In this document: one piece after another, positions 60,003 through 64,000 of the stretch
How positions within the stretch are numbered: position 1 is the stretch's first letter
How the letters are laid out: each line of letters starts with the position of its first letter
From: Adiantum capillus-veneris
Lineage: Eukaryota; Streptophyta; Polypodiopsida; Polypodiales; Pteridaceae
DNA: 64,000 nt
Direction of reading: 5' to 3'
Assembly (NCBI GenBank): GCA_014529385.2
Contig: CM043971.1
Location: 93,909,840 to 93,973,839, forward strand
Translations under genes and position numbers: made by a program
The notes under the pieces: model-generated
The model's database searches: none
Told to the model about the DNA's origin: nothing
Seen by the model: the letters and a program-made list of their open reading frames with translations, nothing else

Positions 60003-62936
60003 TTATCCCGTTTATTCTCTTTTTTTCCTCTTTCCATGGTTGTGAGGGCTGGGAGAGGTATATAGGTGAGTAGGGGGAGCCCTTAGACATTGTAGACCAG
60101 CCCCAGAGTGGGGTGCTTTTCCTTGGGTGCCATAATGGGCATGCTTAGGAGGCCAGTGGGCGGCAGAGATAGCAGCATGCCTAGCATTTTTGAGCATCTG
60201 ATTCTCTTGCGTTTTTGGGCTGCCTTGGGGGTGTTGCAAATCTCCAATGCCGGCAGCTTTTCCCTCACCTTGCGATGGTCAGCAGGAGGTTCTCATCCCT
60301 AGTGTTTTTCCTCAGGGCAACTTGTGGAGGGCATGGAGAGGAGAGATCCCAGATTCCCTAGAGGGCAGCCATGCTTTTATGGTTGCCTTGAGGCCCATCT
60401 CTCTCCCTCCACTCAGATCTGCCTTTCAGCTAAGAGGAATTGCAGGTTGCTTTGTTCCCAGAGCTTCTAGGGGTGCTAGCGAGTGTTGTGGCCGTGTCAG
60501 TGGTCTCGTGTGCAGAATCAGTTGGCAATGTCAGTAGCAGTCGCAATTGTGTGTACCTCGGGGCTATCCATTGTTCTATGCCGGACCACCCTTGGTCACT
60601 TGTATGAGCATGGAGAGCCTCTCTCTCTCTCTCTCTCTCCCTCTCTCTCTCTCTCAGATGTCACGTCTCTTTCTACCTCAATGATCTTCTCCGCAAGTGC
60701 CTTGTTCATGTATGTTGCATTGCAACTGTTCTAGATCAGAGTCGAGGTGTCCACCGGATCACGAGCCAGTTCTTGTCTTCATTGCATCTTTCGCTGCTGC
60801 TACCTTTGATAGACGTGCACCTCCCTCATATCTCGTAGCTGAAGGCTCTGAATCTCCTCGGGAAGTGCTGTAAACTGCAGCCAACCGTCAAAATTATGGA
60901 TTGGATCCTCTACCATGGGACCCCAAGAGAGGTGAGGACAGCTACCAATTATGTGACTTTGTTGTGTGCTGACCAAGGTGTTCTATGTAAGTTGCTGCCT
61001 CAAGCGCTCCTGAGTGCATGTGGGTTGGTGTTGCTCAAGGCCACTCTGCAGCTCCTCCCAAGACCGAAGCAGGTTCACAACAAAACAGTCCTGCCATCTC
61101 CTGCTCATGCCCACTGTGCGCAACTATGTGAAAATCCAGTGAGTGGAGGGATCCATGGGACCCGTTTGTGGGACCTGGGTATGAATCTCGTGAAGCAGCA
61201 GCTCCTTCCAGGGGTCCTTCCATGAAAGGAGACCTTTGCCAATAAGCTTCCCAAGGAGGCTCTACTCTCCCGTGTTGGGTCGATGATCCCCAACCCACCC
61301 TGAGAGCAAGGTAAAGTAATGACCTGCTAGGAAACTTTGGCCCAACTTTGGCCCGAGCCGACTGTGTCTCACCCTGACCACAAAAAGTTCTTGATCAATC
61401 GCTTCAACTTGTTGATACAAGAACTCGAGAAAATCCAGTAAGACGTGATGTACCACATAGTAGTCAGAAGTACTTGGTTGGCCCTACAACCCTGATAGCA
61501 GGAGACATCCGTGCCAAACTCCGATGGAGCAATTTCCTCCTGATGGAAAAGAGGAGAGGGCAATCTACTGCTTTGGTGACACATCTAGACCAACTTGACA
61601 ACCCATGTAATGAACTGGCGTCCTTGGAGGGATCCACCCTAAACCCTCTCCAGGCGACCCTGAGATCCACCCTAAACCCTCTCCAGGCGACAAATAGGGC
61701 ATCGGAGACTACCAACCCAAAAAACCACTGCCTTGGCTAGTTAATCAATGCTCTCGACGCACAATAGAACACCTCAAGAGACTGCTCACACCCTTTAGAA
61801 ACATGCATGATTCATCAGCAAACTCAGCGTCCAAGAGCTCATCGCTCCGAATAGGTAGATGTAGTCCATGCAATCGAACCTCCTGTGAAGACAAAAATCT
61901 ACTCATTGCCTCAGCATAGAAAAGGAACAGGAAGGGGGCAAGAGAGCAGCCGACGTACTGACCGTGTAAGCATGTAACGTTCCCCTCTTCCCCCTACCAT
62001 CAGCACCAGACTGTGCGCACACCTGTAGAGAGCTGACACCCCTCTAATCCATGCATCTGAAAAGCCCATCTGTCGCATAGTACCCTCAAGGAAGTCCTAG
62101 TCAACTCTGTCATAAGCGTTCGCAAAGTCGAGAAGGAGCACCACAAGATCCTCTCCCTGAGGACGAGCGAGAGCAATCGCCTCCCAAAAGGTGAAAATGT
62201 TGTCAAGGATGCTACCCTCCTTGACAAAGCCTGTATGTGTCTCATGTATGATCCTCTCAAGTGGCGTTTGAATTCTCAAGCAGAGCCTTTGTGATGGGCC
62301 ACCACTGCCGAATCTCATCCAAAGATCCCCCCACCTTGGGGATAAGATAAATCAAATTCTCGCTCATGCTATCTGGTATCTCCCCAATGTGCAGAATGTG
62401 CTGGTATGCTTTACATAAGTCGAGACCAAGAACCTTCCAATACTCCAAGAAGAAATGGGGGGCCAAACCATCCTCCCTTGGGCAACTACCCCGGGGGAGT
62501 GCCCTCAGAGCCTCTTGAAGCTCCTGTGGCTGGAGTGGGCTCTCAAGCCTCTGGAGCATCTTCTCAGTGACTAAGCAAGGCATCTTTGCCCACACTTGCT
62601 CTCTGCATGCATCTTAGCGCTGTGACTGTGGCTCGGCTGAAAGTAACTTGCGGTAAAAGTCAGTAGCATATCATTGGGCTCTATAGCAACAAATCCATTT
62701 GGTCTCCTCAACTGGCTAACACTCGTATGCGCATGACGGAGACTCACCATCTCAAAAAACTCACTAGTGACCATGTCTCCCACTTGAGTCCACTGAGAAG
62801 CGTGACGATGGAAGGAAAACTCGTGGTGCCGCTCCGCAATGGCAGTAGGTGTATGCATGACTATTGCGGACTCATGGCAGTAGGCCATTGTGGGTAAAGG
62901 TATTATTGTGCTAGGCAGGGCCCAATGGGTCACCAT
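60003..62936 (-). pseudogene. LINE ORF2: pre-RT, reverse transcriptase and downstream part
   Basis: Minus strand, several frames. Pre-RT: GDMVTSEFFEMVSLRHAHTS. RT: QELQEALRALPRGSCPREDG, NLIYLIPKVGG, HTGFVKEGSILDNIFTFWEA and VVLLLDFANAYDRVD (first catalytic Asp), then a piece near 61790-61990 with LAPFLFLFYAEAMS and a degenerate FADE where FADD is expected. The region 60003-61700 is coding-like but too decayed to name. A TC tract lies at 60620-60655. Family and orientation match the C-terminal fragment at 39640-40775. Confidence 0.8.
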
Positions 62937-63093
62937 GCAGGTTCAAGGTAGCCTTGTGGAGCGATGATAAATTTGAGCGCTTCTGCCTATGTAGCAGCAA
63001 CGCTCGCCATTAAAAATTTCAAGATCAATAAAATCAACCACTTTCGCTAGTGCCACGTAGGCACTAGGGCTTGAAATTTAACCCAATCGAGCC

Positions 63094-63608
63094 TTGTGGG
63101 CTTCTTGAACATTTATGTGCCCAACTTTATGAGTGCACGGGCTGAGTTTTAGTCACACATTGTGGAGTCTTTGCCTCATGTAGTGCAGTGGTGCATTGGG
63201 GGGGACTTCAACATGCTAGACGACCCTTTGGATAGGGTTGGGGGCAGCCATGCCATTGTACACTGGGCTGAGTTTGCTGCTTGGGAGCACCTATGTATGA
63301 CTTTGAGGATATCGAATGTATAGCAGCATGCAGGCTTTGTGCGGTCCTCAAACAACCTCGCTTTCTCTTGGTTCGATCGCAGAGTAGGAGGGGTGAATCT
63401 ATCCAGGATAGATCGTTTTTACGCTAGCGATCGCATCTGTGACATGGGCGGTTCATTATGCATTGTAGGAGGGACTACATTTTCAGACCATGCGCTAGTG
63501 ATTCTTACCTTGTCAGATAGGCAATGGAGTCGTAGTCTCATGCTTTGCATTCCAAAGAGGATTTTGCTGGATAAAGAGCTCAGAGAGCAAGCTATGGTGC
63601 TCTGTTAA
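63094..63608 (+). pseudogene. LINE endonuclease domain, plus strand
   Basis: Readable EEP endonuclease: FLNIYVPNFMSARAEF, then WCIGGDFNMLDDPLDRVGGS, FSWFDRRVGG, LSRIDRFYASD and TFSDHALVILTLSD, the GDFN and SDH catalytic boxes. Nonsense codons occur near 63153 and 63319. It is head-to-head with the minus-strand RT part at 60003-62936, so it is either a separate LINE or the inverted 5' end of the same copy. Confidence 0.82.
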
Positions 63609-64000
63609 CGGCCACGCAAGGTCTGTCCACAACGCCGAATAAGGCTCTCACAAATGTGATGCTCCTGAAGCATAAGGATATCTATAGCGCCTCCCACAAG
63701 GCATCTTTGAAGCTCCTGTCTCCCTTTGGCGTAACAAGTGGATCCACCAAGCCCCTACACATTCTATGAGACAATCCTCATGGAGTCAGTGAGAGAAAAC
63801 TGCTGCTGTCGAAAAAACAACCTTGCAATCTTCGAGGCCGGCTTGGATAGGGAGTAATCTGCATCTGAGCGGCCCCGAGATAGGCATGCATGAAGTGTTT
63901 GTCCAACCCATGCCCAAGATGAGGGTGCAGCTCGAAGAGCTATATCCGCTGTCCGGGTATCCTCATGTACATATACATAGCAAGGCGCACTCTGAAATAG
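63609..64000. other. Window end, unrecognised
   Basis: No clear domain. Position suggests decayed LINE sequence between endonuclease and RT, but I cannot confirm it. Confidence 0.35.

Overview
This window looks like repeat-rich nuclear DNA from a land plant with a large genome. The evidence is tRNA-iMet-type primer-binding sites (core TGGTATCAGAGC), a tRNA-Asp-type site, a Ty3/gypsy chromovirus with a chromodomain, L1-like LINEs ending in a zinc-binding RT-associated domain, and Helitron-type genes with an RPA gene. A fern or other seed-free plant is plausible, but the lineage is a guess. I found no convincing single-copy host gene and no genuine tRNA, rRNA or CRISPR array. Almost everything I can name is a transposon or simple repeat.

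Layout. 1-5020: Ty1/copia element on the minus strand, running off the left edge. It is inserted in the gag region of a second LTR element (5021-~8957, minus) that has a tRNA-Asp-type primer site, an extra ORF before gag and an array of AT-rich palindromes in its leader. 8958-9746: microsatellites. 9747-15148: complete non-autonomous LTR element with 141-bp LTRs, inserted in a TC microsatellite. 15424-20130: two LINE pieces in opposite orientation. 20147-21408: plus-strand fragment of a Helentron (helicase C-terminus plus endonuclease). 21460-25640: decayed plus-strand LINE. 25830-31961: minus-strand Helitron/Helentron with RPA, Rep (HUH and two-Tyr motifs) and PIF1-type helicase. 31962-39640: no recognisable gene, but minisatellites, poly-G, an inverted repeat and a tRNA-like unit.

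39640-64000 is a stack of insertions. A minus-strand LINE (39640-40775 and about 60003-62936) appears to be split by LTR elements: a solo LTR (40781-42139), element A (42145-55046, plus), element B inside A (43566-54211, minus), a Ty3/gypsy chromovirus C inside B (43930-52420, minus), and element D (55070-60002). Target-site duplications GGTAG (solo LTR and A), CCTAT/CCTAC (B) and CATAC (C) fix the boundaries. By-eye LTR identity rises from A to B to C, as the nesting order requires.

How parts relate: copia and chromovirus C carry gag-pol and may have supplied proteins to LTR elements lacking them (A, B, the 9747-15148 element), but I cannot show such pairing. Every polyprotein here is broken, so none looks autonomous now. 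All percentages and counts come from reading by eye, not from an aligner.
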